A DNA stretch of 51,166 nucleotides. It comes from an uncultured Lachnospiraceae bacterium. Its GTDB lineage: Bacteria > Bacillota > Clostridia > Lachnospirales > Lachnospiraceae. Positions 25,742 to 35,463 of this stretch are shown here, piece by piece; positions within the stretch are counted from its first letter, which is position 1, and each line of letters starts with the position of its first letter. The DNA is taken from contig ONDV01000028.1 in NCBI GenBank assembly GCA_900316665.1, forward strand, positions 1-51,166. The letters are read 5' to 3'. The position numbers and the translations under genes are program-made. The notes beneath the pieces were generated by a model that was given only the letters and a program-made list of their open reading frames with translations, was not told the DNA's origin and ran no database searches.

Positions 25742-26338
25742 ATGAAAAAATGTGTAACTTGCGGCGCGGAACTAATGGATAATGCCACATTCTGCAATCA
25801 TTGCGGAGCTCCCCAGCCGGGGCAGAGTGCAGGAAGCGGCAGCGGCAGCACGACAAATGCTACATCGGGATCCGGCAGCGGGGCAGGTACCGGCTATGGA
25901 GCAGGATTTCAGCAAAGCGGAAGCTGGAATGCTCAGGGAAATGGTCAGCAGAACTGGGGTAATCAACAGCAGAACTGGGGTAATCAACAGAACTCTTCTT
26001 ACGAAAGCTATGTAGGAGGAAAATATTCGGGACCAAACGGCGGCATGGCAATAGTTTCATACATCACATGGATAGGTTTTCTGATTGCGGTACTGGCAGG
26101 AGACCAGAGAGATCCTTTTGTAAGATTCCACGCGAATCAGGCGCTTGTATTAAATCTATTTTCACTTGTCGGTGGAATCGTCGGCGGATTATTATGTTTT
26201 ATCCCAATTCTGGGTGCTTTAATTTCAGGTATAATCAGCCTTTTCTTCTTAATTCTCTTTATCATGGGAATAATAAACGCGGCTCAGGGTGATTTTAAAG
26301 AGCTGCCTGTTATAGGTTCTGTCAGGATACTAAAGTAA
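25742..26338 (+). CDS. Zinc-ribbon protein with DUF4870-like membrane domain
   Basis: A 198-residue protein. An N-terminal zinc ribbon (Cys4, Cys7, Cys18, Cys21) is followed by a disordered Gly/Ser then Gln/Asn/Trp linker (25-98) that includes repeated QQNWGN. The C-terminal domain (about 100-190) starts with a membrane-proximal SYITWIGFLIAVLAG, then FHANQALVLNLFSLVGG and two further hydrophobic stretches, as in DUF4870. The function is unknown. AAAAGGAG precedes the ATG. It sits within the otherwise housekeeping def-fmt-rsmB run. Confidence 0.8.
   Translation: MKKCVTCGAELMDNATFCNHCGAPQPGQSAGSGSGSTTNATSGSGSGAGTGYGAGFQQSGSWNAQGNGQQNWGNQQQNWGNQQNSSYESYVGGKYSGPNGGMAIVSYITWIGFLIAVLAGDQRDPFVRFHANQALVLNLFSLVGGIVGGLLCFIPILGALISGIISLFFLILFIMGIINAAQGDFKELPVIGSVRILK
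25947..25988 (+). repeat. 21-bp coding repeat in the linker
   Basis: Two identical 21-bp units (25947-25967 and 25968-25988, plus a five-base stub) encode the repeated Gln/Asn/Trp/Gly linker. In-frame slippage here would only change linker length. Confidence 0.8.
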
Positions 26339-26343
26339 CAGGA

Positions 26344-27666
26344 ATGAATAATACAAGGCGAACCGTTCTTGACATACTGCTCTCTCTGGAGAAGAACGGA
26401 TTCAGATATGATCACAGCCATAAGCTTGAAGATTTGAATGAAAGAGACAGGCAGTATGCCGAGAGGCTCATCCGTGTCGTAACCGAACGGAGATATGAGC
26501 TTCTCGACTGTCTTTCTCAGGTTTCGAGTCTGCCGCCCGCTAAAATGAAACCTGCCGTAAGGAATATTCTTCTCATGGCGATCTCGGAGATCAGGTGGTT
26601 CGATTCCGTTCCTGACAGAGCTGCTGTGAATGAGGCAGTAGAGCTTTCAAAGAGATATGTAAAGAATCTTTCAGGTTTTGTTAACGGAGTCCTGAGAGGT
26701 TATCTGAGAATGAAGGACAAAGGAGAAGAGCCTGAGCCCCGGACAGATGAAGCGAGATACAATATGCCGTCATTTGTCATTGATATGTGGAAGTCAGCAT
26801 ATCCTGACATGGATCTTGACGGGATAATACCGGGTGGCGGCGATGATGCGACTACGGTTCGTGTTATGAGATACATTGCAGGAGCGGATGACCTTTTGCA
26901 ATCGCTTCCGAATGAAGGAATATTGGCTGAGCCTGCCATTATACCTTCTGTCTCCGGAACAGGAGAGACCGGGAAGGCGCTTATCCTTCATAATATCCAT
27001 GACATATCTCATCTGCCGGAATTCAGATCCGGAAATATGTACGTTCAGGATCTAAGCTCCATGATACCGGCCGAGGAGGCGTACTCTTCCTGGCGGGAAT
27101 GTAATAAAGAGAAAAAAGAGCTTACTGCCATAGATGTCTGCGCCTCCCCCGGCGGCAAGAGCATTGACCTTGCAGAACTTTTAAGAATGGATCCGGGGAT
27201 AAAAAAGGCGGAAATAATCGCAAGAGACAAGTCTGAAAAGAAAACGCAGCTTATTAAGGAAAACATAAATCGGCTGGGGCTCTCTGATATTATCCGGACA
27301 GAAGTATTTGATGCCGGAAATTTTGATCCGACACTTAGAGACAAGGCTGATATCCTTATAGCGGATCTTCCCTGTTCAGGGCTTGGAGTAGTCCGTCATA
27401 AGAGTGAAATAAGAAACAGAATAAAAAAATCCGATATAATATCCCTGTCTGAACTTCAGCAAAATATTTTAAAAGCATCCATTCCCTATTTAAAGACCGG
27501 CGGAATAATGGTATATTCCACATGCACTGTCACGCCGGATGAAAATCAGAATATGAGAGATTTTATTCTTGAGGAAAATAAGAATTTTAATCTTATTAAA
27601 GAAAGACAGTTTTTCCCGGATATGGATCATGACGGATTCTATGTGGCGGTATTTAAAAAGATTTAG
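26344..27666 (+). CDS. rsmB: 16S rRNA m5C967 methyltransferase
   Basis: A 440-residue protein with an N-terminal NusB-like RNA-binding domain (about 1-130; AVRNILLMAISEIRW and VNEAVELSKRYV) and a C-terminal SAM-dependent methyltransferase. The SAM loop DVCASPGGKS is near 265, PCSGLG near 342 and the nucleophile Cys in YSTCT near 393. It methylates C967 of 16S rRNA. It starts 5 nt after the upstream gene's stop, with rlmN 16 nt downstream. Confidence 0.94.
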   Translation: MNNTRRTVLDILLSLEKNGFRYDHSHKLEDLNERDRQYAERLIRVVTERRYELLDCLSQVSSLPPAKMKPAVRNILLMAISEIRWFDSVPDRAAVNEAVELSKRYVKNLSGFVNGVLRGYLRMKDKGEEPEPRTDEARYNMPSFVIDMWKSAYPDMDLDGIIPGGGDDATTVRVMRYIAGADDLLQSLPNEGILAEPAIIPSVSGTGETGKALILHNIHDISHLPEFRSGNMYVQDLSSMIPAEEAYSSWRECNKEKKELTAIDVCASPGGKSIDLAELLRMDPGIKKAEIIARDKSEKKTQLIKENINRLGLSDIIRTEVFDAGNFDPTLRDKADILIADLPCSGLGVVRHKSEIRNRIKKSDIISLSELQQNILKASIPYLKTGGIMVYSTCTVTPDENQNMRDFILEENKNFNLIKERQFFPDMDHDGFYVAVFKKI

Positions 27667-27682
27667 TGAAATTTAAATTGAT

Positions 27683-28717
27683 ATGACTGATATTTTAGGA
27701 TTGTATCCTGATGAACTTTTAGAATTTATAACAGGACTCGGAGAAAAGAAATACAGAGGAAGACAGATATTTGAATGGCTGCACGTTCATAAGGCAGCGT
27801 CTTTTTCCGATATGACAAATCTCCCAAAGTCTCTTCGAGACAGGCTTTCAGCTGAGGCATTTATTTCGGATCCATCCATAATAGAGTGCCAGGTCTCATC
27901 GATCGACGGTACAAGAAAATACCTTTTATCAATGCGGGACGGCAATATGGTGGAAGCCGTGTTCATGAGGTATCATCACGGCAATTCCGTCTGTGTCTCT
28001 TCCCAGGTTGGGTGCAGGATGGGATGCAGATTCTGTGCGTCAACCATCGGCGGTCTGGTCAGAAATCTAAGCACTTCAGAGATACTTTCAGAGGTATATT
28101 CAATCGAGCGCGATACAGGCGAACGCGTGTCGAATGTCGTGATCATGGGTACAGGCGAGCCTCTTGATAATTATGATAATGTTATCAGATTCATAAAGCT
28201 TCTGTCAGAACCGGAAGGCAGCAATATGAGTCAGAGAAACATTACGCTCTCCACCTGCGGACTTGTGGACAGAATAAAAGATCTGTCCAAAGAGGATCTG
28301 AAGATTACTCTCGCCGTGTCTCTTCATGCTCCGTCTCAGGAGAAGAGACTTTCTCTTATGCCAATAGCCGGGAAATATGATTATTCTGATGTGATCAAGG
28401 CGGCGGGAGAATATGCGAAGATCACAGGCCGCAGGGTCACCTTCGAATACAGTCTGGTGGCTGATGAAAATGATTCTGATGAAGACGCAAAGTTGCTTTC
28501 AGATCAGATAAAAAATATACTCTGTCATGTAAATCTGATTCCGGTAAATCCTGTTCGTGAGACCGGCTTTCATGAGCCTGACAGGATGAGAGTGGAGCGT
28601 TTCAGGACAAAACTTGAAAAATATGGCATAAATGTTACAATTAGGCGAGAACTGGGCCGTGATATCGATGGAGCTTGCGGTCAGCTGAGAAGAAGATACA
28701 TGAGGAATCAAGACTGA
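27683..28717 (+). CDS. rlmN: Dual-specificity rRNA/tRNA methyltransferase (radical SAM)
   Basis: A 344-residue radical SAM enzyme. CRMGCRFC (about 111-118) gives the CX3CX2C iron-sulfur motif. GTGEPLDN is the SAM-binding stretch, and CGQLRR near the C-terminus carries the methyl-carrying cysteine. It methylates C2 of A2503 in 23S rRNA and A37 of some tRNAs. It is coupled to the PP2C gene (1-nt gap). Confidence 0.96.
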   Translation: MTDILGLYPDELLEFITGLGEKKYRGRQIFEWLHVHKAASFSDMTNLPKSLRDRLSAEAFISDPSIIECQVSSIDGTRKYLLSMRDGNMVEAVFMRYHHGNSVCVSSQVGCRMGCRFCASTIGGLVRNLSTSEILSEVYSIERDTGERVSNVVIMGTGEPLDNYDNVIRFIKLLSEPEGSNMSQRNITLSTCGLVDRIKDLSKEDLKITLAVSLHAPSQEKRLSLMPIAGKYDYSDVIKAAGEYAKITGRRVTFEYSLVADENDSDEDAKLLSDQIKNILCHVNLIPVNPVRETGFHEPDRMRVERFRTKLEKYGINVTIRRELGRDIDGACGQLRRRYMRNQD

Positions 28718-28718
28718 T

Positions 28719-29444
28719 ATGACATTTTATCTGAAAACAGATAAGGGAATGAAGAGGCTTCAGAATGAAGATATCGTTTGTGCGGAAGACTTCCCTGTAG
28801 GACAGATGCCTGACATTTTCATCGTAGCTGATGGAATGGGAGGCTACAAGGCAGGAGATTATGCTTCCGAGCGGACTATCGAGATAGTTCTTGACGATAT
28901 CAGAAGAAGCGGCATCTCCGAACCGGTTCAGGCGCTTAAGAGCGCGATCGAGCGGGCAAACCGCGAAATATACGAAGAGGCAAGGTCAGATGAAACCAAA
29001 ACGGGCATGGGCACGACTATTGTGGCATGTACCATTGATTCAAAAAATCATATGACAGCAGCTAACGCCGGTGATTCAAGACTCTATGTCGCCAGAAATA
29101 ATGAAATACGGCAAGTGACATATGATCACAGCTTTGTCGAAGAGATGGTCAGAAAAGGTCGTATGATGGAATCCGAGGCCAGGCATCATCCCAACAAGCA
29201 CTATATTACAAGAGCTGTCGGAGCCGAGAAAGACATTGAGGTAGACTTCTTTGAAGAGGATCTGATCGAAGGCGATATGGTTCTGCTTTGTTCAGACGGG
29301 CTGTCGAATATGCTGACAGATGATGAGATCAAAGAGTTTCTGAACAGCGGGATGGCGCTTTGCGATATTCCCAATGCTCTTGTGGAACGCGCAAATGAGA
29401 AGGGTGGCAATGACAATATATCATGCATCCTTATCTGTATATGA
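28719..29444 (+). CDS. stp: PP2C-type Ser/Thr protein phosphatase
   Basis: A 241-residue cytoplasmic phosphatase (family about 240-250). The metal-binding residues are visible: RLQNED, VADGMGGYKAG, SDGLSNMLTDDEI and GGNDNISCI. It reverses phosphorylation by the PASTA kinase encoded 16 nt downstream; the stp-prkC pair is conserved across Firmicutes. It starts 1 nt after rlmN. Confidence 0.95.
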   Translation: MTFYLKTDKGMKRLQNEDIVCAEDFPVGQMPDIFIVADGMGGYKAGDYASERTIEIVLDDIRRSGISEPVQALKSAIERANREIYEEARSDETKTGMGTTIVACTIDSKNHMTAANAGDSRLYVARNNEIRQVTYDHSFVEEMVRKGRMMESEARHHPNKHYITRAVGAEKDIEVDFFEEDLIEGDMVLLCSDGLSNMLTDDEIKEFLNSGMALCDIPNALVERANEKGGNDNISCILICI

Positions 29445-29460
29445 ATAATAAGGAGACAAT

Positions 29461-31536
29461 ATGCTAGATACCGGCACATTTCTGTCAGACAGGTATGAAA
29501 TAATAGAAAAAATCGGATCTGGAGGCATGTCTGATGTATATCATGCCCTGGATCATGTCCTGGAGCGTGATGTTGCTGTCAAGGTACTGAAATCCGAATT
29601 TTCAGAGGATGAATCCTTTGTCAAGAAGTTCAGGGCGGAGGCTCTGTCGGCAGCTGGTCTTGAGCATCCGAATATAGTGAATATATATGATGTCGGGTCA
29701 GAAAACGGACTGCATTATATTGTAATGGAATATGTCGAAGGCATCACGCTTAAAACATACATAGAGAAAAAGGGAAGGCTTAATTACAAGGAAGTCATTT
29801 CCATAGCCATTCAGGCAGGACGCGGTATAGAAGCGGCTCATCAGAAGGGCATTATTCACAGAGATATAAAGCCTCAGAATATAATAATATCTCAGGACGG
29901 CCGGGTGAAGGTGACTGACTTCGGAATTGCGAGAGCGGCATCTTCAAATACCATGAATGCTGATGTGATGGGAAGCGTTCATTACGCGTCTCCTGAGCAG
30001 GCCAGAAATGGTTATGTGACTGCCCAATCTGATATTTATTCTCTTGGAATTGTCATGTATGAGATGACAACAGGCCGTGTGCCTTACGATGGTGAGACTG
30101 CCGTTCAGATAGCCATCCAGCACCTGCAGGGAGAGATGGTGCCTCCGAGTCAGCTGGTGTCTGACGTGCCGGTGGCTCTTGAACAGATCATTCTGAAGGC
30201 AACTCAGAAAAGTCCTGACAGGCGATATCCTTCCATGAGCGACATGCTCATTGATCTGAAGAAGGCTCTCCTTACGCCGGATGAGGATTTTATTACAAAA
30301 ATAAATCCGGATGACAACGAGAAGACCAGAGTGATCACCCCGGAAGAGCTGGATGAGATCAGAGATAATACGGAAGCTCCGGAAGAAGCAGAAGCGGAGC
30401 CTCTTTCTGATGAAGATGATCCGGACGAAGATTCGGATGATGATTACGACGATGATACAAAGATGAATCCCAAGATGGAGAAAGCCATCACCATCATGGG
30501 AATCGCAGCTGCAGCGATCATAGCGATCATTATCCTTTATCTCGCTGGCAGTTTCATGGGCTGGTTCCATTTCGGCGGCAGCAGTTCCAAAAATACTGAC
30601 AAAAAGACAGAGGAGACAAAAAACTCTACAAAGAAAGATGAAAAGCAGATCACAGTTCCAGATCTTCTCGGTATGACTGAGTCCGAAGCAAAGGCTGCTC
30701 TGAAGAAAGAAAATCTTGGAGTCAAGGTCATGGGAACCGAATCTTCTGATAAATACAAGGAAGGTCAGGTATCAAATCAGTCGCCGAAGAAAGGTAAAAA
30801 AGTCGAGAAAAATTCGACCATCAAGCTCTGGATCTCATCCGGTTCAGGCACGACCTCAGTTCCGGATGTAACCGAACAGAGCGAGGCGGCAGCCAAGAAG
30901 GCTCTGACCGGCGCAGGATTTGAAGTGAACGTGGAATACAGTTATGACAGCGCGGTAGCGCAGGGTACCGTGATCAGCCAGAATCCTAAAGGAGGCCAGA
31001 AAGCTCAGCCGGGTGACAGCATCACTATTGTAGTCAGCCAGGGACAGGAGCTTGCTACGGTTCCTTCTATCTCAGAGGGAGCGTCAGCTGATTCAGCAAA
31101 GGCTCTGCTTCAGGGGAAAGGATTCAAGGTAAATACGGTCTCTGAAGAAAGCGACTCCGTCGCATCAGGAAGCGCCATCAGAGTGAATGAGGCAGGAAAG
31201 AAATTATCCGCCGGCTCCACTGTCACGCTTGTTATAAGTTCCGGCTCGGGCAAGGTCACAGTACCGTCAGTCTCACAGGGCGCGTCTCTTTCAGATGCTG
31301 AAAGCAAGATCAAGTCTGCAGGACTCCTTTATACTACAGTATCTGAAAACAGCGATACTGTGCCGAAGGGCAGCGTCATCAGAATAAAGGAGGCAGGTAC
31401 AGGAGCATCCCGCGGAGCGACTGTCACGATCGTGGTAAGTTCCGGACCAAAGGAGGCTACTACACCGACTGAACCCGGAGGTAACGATCAAAATCCGCCG
31501 GAAGGCGACGACTCTAAGAAGCAACAAGCAAACTGA
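29461..31536 (+). CDS. prkC: PASTA-domain Ser/Thr protein kinase
   Basis: A 691-residue one-pass membrane kinase. The cytoplasmic kinase domain (11-270) has the glycine loop GSGGMS (19-24), Lys41, HRDIKPQN (near 135) and DFG; the activation loop (NTMNADVMGSVHYASPEQ) has several Ser/Thr. An acidic juxtamembrane region (310-345, EDDPDEDSDDDYDD) precedes one transmembrane helix (about 344-367). Four extracellular PASTA repeats start near 395, 465, 533 and 599 and should sense muropeptides or lipid II. The tail is Pro/Gly/Lys-rich. With stp it forms the switch linking wall state to growth and spore germination. Confidence 0.96.
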   Translation: MLDTGTFLSDRYEIIEKIGSGGMSDVYHALDHVLERDVAVKVLKSEFSEDESFVKKFRAEALSAAGLEHPNIVNIYDVGSENGLHYIVMEYVEGITLKTYIEKKGRLNYKEVISIAIQAGRGIEAAHQKGIIHRDIKPQNIIISQDGRVKVTDFGIARAASSNTMNADVMGSVHYASPEQARNGYVTAQSDIYSLGIVMYEMTTGRVPYDGETAVQIAIQHLQGEMVPPSQLVSDVPVALEQIILKATQKSPDRRYPSMSDMLIDLKKALLTPDEDFITKINPDDNEKTRVITPEELDEIRDNTEAPEEAEAEPLSDEDDPDEDSDDDYDDDTKMNPKMEKAITIMGIAAAAIIAIIILYLAGSFMGWFHFGGSSSKNTDKKTEETKNSTKKDEKQITVPDLLGMTESEAKAALKKENLGVKVMGTESSDKYKEGQVSNQSPKKGKKVEKNSTIKLWISSGSGTTSVPDVTEQSEAAAKKALTGAGFEVNVEYSYDSAVAQGTVISQNPKGGQKAQPGDSITIVVSQGQELATVPSISEGASADSAKALLQGKGFKVNTVSEESDSVASGSAIRVNEAGKKLSAGSTVTLVISSGSGKVTVPSVSQGASLSDAESKIKSAGLLYTTVSENSDTVPKGSVIRIKEAGTGASRGATVTIVVSSGPKEATTPTEPGGNDQNPPEGDDSKKQQAN

Positions 31537-31550
31537 TATAGTTAATTCAT

Positions 31551-31578
31551 ATCCCGCTCTTTAATAAAAGGGCGGGAT
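31551..31578 (+). terminator. Hairpin after prkC
   Basis: ATCCCGC TCTTT pairs with AAAAG GGCGGGAT (31551-31562 with 31567-31578) around a 4-nt loop. The following TTAATTT is only mildly T-rich, so termination before rsgA may be partial. Confidence 0.65.
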
Positions 31579-31599
31579 TAATTTAAGACGGGTATTTTT

Positions 31600-32490
31600 A
31601 TGAAAGGCAGAATAATAAAAGGCATAGCAGGATTTTATTATGTGTCGGACAATAATAAGATAACGGAGTGCCACGCAAAGGGCAGGTTCAGATATGACGG
31701 AATGTCCCCTCTGGTCGGAGATTTTGTGACATTTGATATTATTGACGGCCTGACGGAAGACGGTCTTTTGAAAGGTCATATAAAAAGTATTCTTCCAAGA
31801 AAAAATTCTCTCATCCGTCCGGCAGCTGCCAACATCGACTGCGCACTGGTAATATTTGCCCTGAAGGATCCGGATCCGGATATAAGTCTTCTGGACAGAA
31901 TACTCGTGACTATGGAATACTATGATATAAAGTCTTTTATAGTATTCAATAAATCCGATCTGGCAAAGAAAGAATATGCCGATGAGCTTTCAGACAGGTA
32001 TAAAAAGATCGGATACAAAACCTTTGTGACAGATGCAAGGGACAAAATAGGACTTTCGGAGGTAAGAAAAGCCATAGAAGGTCAGGTAACTGCTGTGGCA
32101 GGTCCTTCCGGAGCGGGAAAATCCACCATAATAAATTACCTTGCCGGGCGGGAACATATGGAGACGGGAGAAATCTCCAGAAAGAACAGACGCGGTAAAA
32201 ATACAACGAGACATGCGGAACTTTTAGAGATTGGAAAAGATTCCTATATTCTGGATACGCCGGGATTCAGTTCTTTTCGGATCCCTGATATGGATCCTGC
32301 CGGTCTTACCGCCTGCTTCCCTGAATTCATGCCTTTTTATCCAAAGTGTAAATACAGGGAATGCTCCCATATAAGTGAACCGGACTGCGCTGTAAAGGAG
32401 GCGCTGGAATCAGGTATTATAGACAGGACGAGATATTATGATTATTTATTTATGTATAATGACCTGAAGGAGCGAAAAAGATTCAGATAG
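31600..32490 (+). CDS. rsgA: Ribosome small subunit GTPase A
   Basis: A 296-residue circularly permuted GTPase. The N-terminal OB fold (1-65) binds the 30S subunit. G4 (FNKSD, near 117) comes before G1 (GPSGAGKST, near 168) and G3 (DTPGF). The C-terminal zinc finger has Cys near 238-262 (CFPEF, CKYRECSH, CAVKEA). It helps finish and check the small subunit. It is the usual neighbour of the kinase gene in Clostridia. Confidence 0.96.
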   Translation: MKGRIIKGIAGFYYVSDNNKITECHAKGRFRYDGMSPLVGDFVTFDIIDGLTEDGLLKGHIKSILPRKNSLIRPAAANIDCALVIFALKDPDPDISLLDRILVTMEYYDIKSFIVFNKSDLAKKEYADELSDRYKKIGYKTFVTDARDKIGLSEVRKAIEGQVTAVAGPSGAGKSTIINYLAGREHMETGEISRKNRRGKNTTRHAELLEIGKDSYILDTPGFSSFRIPDMDPAGLTACFPEFMPFYPKCKYRECSHISEPDCAVKEALESGIIDRTRYYDYLFMYNDLKERKRFR

Positions 32491-32503
32491 GAGTGACCGG
32501 CAT

Positions 32504-33349
32504 ATGATATATATTGGCAATCACCTGTCTACGGCAAAGGGATTACTTGCAATGGGAGAGACCGAGGAGCAGCTCGGCGGAAATACTTTTGCATTCTTCA
32601 CGAGAAATCCCAGGGGCGGACAGGCAAAGAGCATTAACAAGGAAGATGCTGATGGGCTGATGACATTTTTAAAAGAGCACAGGTTCGGACCGGTCGTGGC
32701 TCATGCTCCTTATACCATGAATGTATGCGCAGCAAGACCGGAAACCAGACGGTTTAGTTGGGAGATGATGGAGTCGGATCTTTTGCGGATGGAGAACCTT
32801 CCTGGAAATTACTATAATTTTCATCCCGGAGCCCATGTGGGACAGGGAGCGGATGAGGCTATACCGGTCATTGCCGACTGCCTTAATAAAGCCATGAAGG
32901 AAGATATGACCACTACTGTTCTTATCGAAACTATGTCCGGAAAAGGCACGGAAATAGGAAGTACGTTTGAAGAAATCAAAGCGATAATTGACCGGGTGGA
33001 ATTGAAGGATAAAATAGGCGTGACTCTCGACAGCTGCCATATATGGGACAGCGGATACGATATAGCCGGTAACCTTGACAGAGTTCTGGATGAATTTGAC
33101 AGGATAATAGGTCTCGGAAGGCTGAAGGCTGTCCACTTAAATGACTCGAAGAATGATCTTGGCTCTCATAAGGATCGCCATGAGAGGATAGGAAAAGGTC
33201 ACATTGGAGCTGATGCCTTGAGAAAGCTCGTGCAGCATCCCTGTCTTCAGGGGCTTCCTTTTATTCTTGAGACACCGAATGACGCTTATGGATACGCAGA
33301 GGAAATAGCAATGATAAGATCCTGGATGACAATGCGGGAAGGAATATAA
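32504..33349 (+). CDS. nfo: Endonuclease IV (AP endonuclease)
   Basis: A 281-residue TIM-barrel enzyme that cuts DNA at abasic sites in base excision repair. Metal ligands match endonuclease IV: HAPYTMNVC, FHPGAHVG, ETMSGKGTEIG, LDSCHIWDSGYD, HLNDSKNDLGSHKDRHERIGKGHIG and LETPN. GGAGTGACC lies before the ATG. It stands between rsgA and rpe, genes that are often adjacent, without a change in style. Confidence 0.95.
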   Translation: MIYIGNHLSTAKGLLAMGETEEQLGGNTFAFFTRNPRGGQAKSINKEDADGLMTFLKEHRFGPVVAHAPYTMNVCAARPETRRFSWEMMESDLLRMENLPGNYYNFHPGAHVGQGADEAIPVIADCLNKAMKEDMTTTVLIETMSGKGTEIGSTFEEIKAIIDRVELKDKIGVTLDSCHIWDSGYDIAGNLDRVLDEFDRIIGLGRLKAVHLNDSKNDLGSHKDRHERIGKGHIGADALRKLVQHPCLQGLPFILETPNDAYGYAEEIAMIRSWMTMREGI

Positions 33350-33407
33350 AATTTAACATCAATTATTAAGGTAAGATCCCGGATGATAAAGTGAGAGGAG
33401 AGAAGCA

Positions 33408-34058
33408 ATGAATTGTCTGGCACCGTCGATACTGTCTGCGGATTTTGTAAATCTGGAGCGGGATATAAGAGCATGTGATGAAGCAGGAGCGCAGTACATT
33501 CATATAGATGTCATGGACGGACATTTTGTACCGCCTATTACGATTGGGGCGGATGTGGTTCGTGCAATAAGAAACATTACTGATAAGATACTCGATGTGC
33601 ATCTCATGGTTGAAGATCCGGACAGATCAATAAAATCATTTGCCGATGCCGGCGCGGATATCATAACCGTTCATGAGGAGGCCTGCGTTCATCTCGATCG
33701 TACGGTCCATATGATAAAAGATGCGGGCGTGATGGCAGGAGTGGCTCTGAATCCGGCGACAAGTCCTGAGACACTGAGATATATCATGCCGGAACTTGAC
33801 ATGGTCCTTCTGATGTCTGTAAATCCCGGCTATGGAGGACAGTCATTCATTCCATACACTCTTGATAAGATCGAAGCCGTTAGAGCCATGATCGACAATG
33901 CCGGAAATACCAGAACTGATATAGAAGTAGACGGCGGAGTGAAACTTTCAAACATCGACTCTGTTCTGAATGCCGGCGCCAATATAATTGTTGCGGGGTC
34001 TGCTGTATTTAACGGAAATATAGGTGACAATGTAAGAGCCTTTCTGGAGCGTATGTGA
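33408..34058 (+). CDS. rpe: Ribulose-phosphate 3-epimerase
   Basis: A 216-residue TIM-barrel enzyme that interconverts ribulose 5-phosphate and xylulose 5-phosphate. The signatures LAPSILSADF, HIDVMDGHFVPPI, HLMV, MSVNPGYGGQSF and EVDGGV cover the metal and phosphate sites. GAGAGGAG precedes the ATG. Its stop overlaps the thiN start by 1 nt. Confidence 0.97.
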   Translation: MNCLAPSILSADFVNLERDIRACDEAGAQYIHIDVMDGHFVPPITIGADVVRAIRNITDKILDVHLMVEDPDRSIKSFADAGADIITVHEEACVHLDRTVHMIKDAGVMAGVALNPATSPETLRYIMPELDMVLLMSVNPGYGGQSFIPYTLDKIEAVRAMIDNAGNTRTDIEVDGGVKLSNIDSVLNAGANIIVAGSAVFNGNIGDNVRAFLERM

Positions 34059-34753
34059 TGGATTGCGTGATAGTGTCCGGAGGGAACTCAGATGCCGGAT
34101 TGATCGAGAAAGTAATAAAAGAAAAGGCTATGCCTGACATACTGGAAAGTAAGTCCGTTCCGGGAGACAGCAGCTTTATCATAGCGGCAGACAGGGGACT
34201 GGAAACTTTAATGCGCCTTGGTATAGTTCCGGACTTTATTATAGGCGACTTTGATTCAGCTGACGGAGAGACCTTTTCTTTTGCAAAAAAAATGGCTGAA
34301 GAGAATAAGTCGGTTTTAGAAAAGCTCCTGCCGGAAAAGGATGATACCGATACAGAGGCTGCGCTCACGAAAGCTTTGGATGCCGGGATGGACAAGATCA
34401 CTATACTTGGTGCGACAGGCACAAGGATAGACCATGTCATTGCGAATATTTTGATTCTTAAAAAGGCTCTGGACCGCGGAAAGGAAGCTCTGATCCTCGA
34501 TAGGAATAACAGGATACGCCTTCTCGGACAGGGACCCTGTAAATTGAAAAAAGAGAATCAGTATGGAAAATATATCAGCTTTTATCCCCTTGGCGGCAGC
34601 AGTACTGTCTCGCTTTCCGGTTTCAAATATAATCTTGACCATGTCACGCTTTTGCCGGATACCAGCCTCGGTACGTCAAACGAGATAGTTGAAGATATTG
34701 CAACTATGTGTGTCCACAATGGAACACTTATTATGATAGAGTCAAAAGACTGA
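34058..34753 (+). CDS. thiN: Thiamine pyrophosphokinase
   Basis: A 231-residue enzyme that makes thiamine diphosphate from thiamine. The start is the ATG at 34058 (TGATG overlap with rpe; a GTG one codon earlier is less likely). AADRGLETLMRLGIVPDFIIGDFDS, KDDTDTEAAL and GATGTRIDH are the ATP and thiamine sites of the N-terminal domain; SNEIVEDIATM is near the end. rsgA-rpe-thiN is a common Firmicute order. It ends 3 bp from the convergent Crp/Fnr gene. Confidence 0.95.
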   Translation: MDCVIVSGGNSDAGLIEKVIKEKAMPDILESKSVPGDSSFIIAADRGLETLMRLGIVPDFIIGDFDSADGETFSFAKKMAEENKSVLEKLLPEKDDTDTEAALTKALDAGMDKITILGATGTRIDHVIANILILKKALDRGKEALILDRNNRIRLLGQGPCKLKKENQYGKYISFYPLGGSSTVSLSGFKYNLDHVTLLPDTSLGTSNEIVEDIATMCVHNGTLIMIESKD

Positions 34754-34756
34754 TTT

Positions 34757-35437
34757 TCAAATGATTCTGAAATGGTTTTTCTGAAAATCTATGACCCCGT
34801 CAGCTTTCAGGGAAGAAAGAGCGCTGGACAGGGCGCTTCTGTCGGCATTCAGATAATCTGCCAGCTGCTGTCTTGAAAAAGGTATGTCGAAGTAGGTCGA
34901 GCCGGAACGCTTTGATATTTCATTCAGATACATCATGATCTTGGCGCGGAGCGATTTCTGGGTGATGATAGTGATCTTGTCATTCAGATTCAGATTTCTG
35001 ACGGACATGATGCGGAGGAGATTTTCCAGAAGTTTTGAATGAAAAGGGCACGCGTTACCGCACATATGAATAATTCCCGTCATATTCAAAAAAAGTACTG
35101 TCGTATCTGCGTCTGATATTACGCTGACGGATACTGGCAGGGATGATGCGGCGTAGCTCTCGCCGAAGACATCTCCGGGCGTGAGGGCGTTTACAATGTT
35201 TCTGGTGCCGGAGAAGTCGATCCTCTCTATATGGGCGGATCCTGACAGGAGGAGACAGGCGGTATTTAGGTGTGCGCCTTCATTTATAATGGTCTCGTTT
35301 TTCTTATATTTCTTTTTTGTCGCCGTGAGGCAGGGCATTAGAGATTTTATGTCTTTATTACTGATACCTTTGAAGAGGTGGGAGGAGCTGGCGGCAGTAA
35401 GCTCGGCAGGATCCAGAAGATCATTCGCTGCTTTCAT
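34757..35437 (-). CDS. Crp/Fnr family transcriptional regulator
   Basis: A 226-residue regulator. A cyclic-nucleotide-like beta-barrel (about 15-130; GDVFGESYAASSLPVSVSVI) is followed by the long dimer helix (ENLLRIMSVRNLNLNDKI) and a winged helix (about 155-226; FSRQQLADYLNADRSALSSALSSL as the HTH). The CGNACPFHSK segment before the dimer helix has two cysteines, but there is no N-terminal Fnr cluster motif. The branch resembles Clostridial regulators next to hcp. It is divergent from the DUF438 gene, whose promoter has a TGTTG-N6-CAACA site. The region upstream of its ATG is filled by MITE copy B. AAAGGA lies before the ATG. Confidence 0.88.
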   Translation of the reverse strand: MKAANDLLDPAELTAASSSHLFKGISNKDIKSLMPCLTATKKKYKKNETIINEGAHLNTACLLLSGSAHIERIDFSGTRNIVNALTPGDVFGESYAASSLPVSVSVISDADTTVLFLNMTGIIHMCGNACPFHSKLLENLLRIMSVRNLNLNDKITIITQKSLRAKIMMYLNEISKRSGSTYFDIPFSRQQLADYLNADRSALSSALSSLKADGVIDFQKNHFRII

Positions 35438-35463
35438 TTTTACATCCTTTCTTTTTAATAGTT

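Noticed and set aside
27886..28167. Alternative-frame ORF in rlmN
   Set aside because: It is a shadow frame of a complete, well-conserved rlmN gene.
32504..33349. nfo as a recent insertion between rsgA and rpe
   Set aside because: Base composition, codon style and spacing look like the neighbours, and no repeats or mobility genes flank it.
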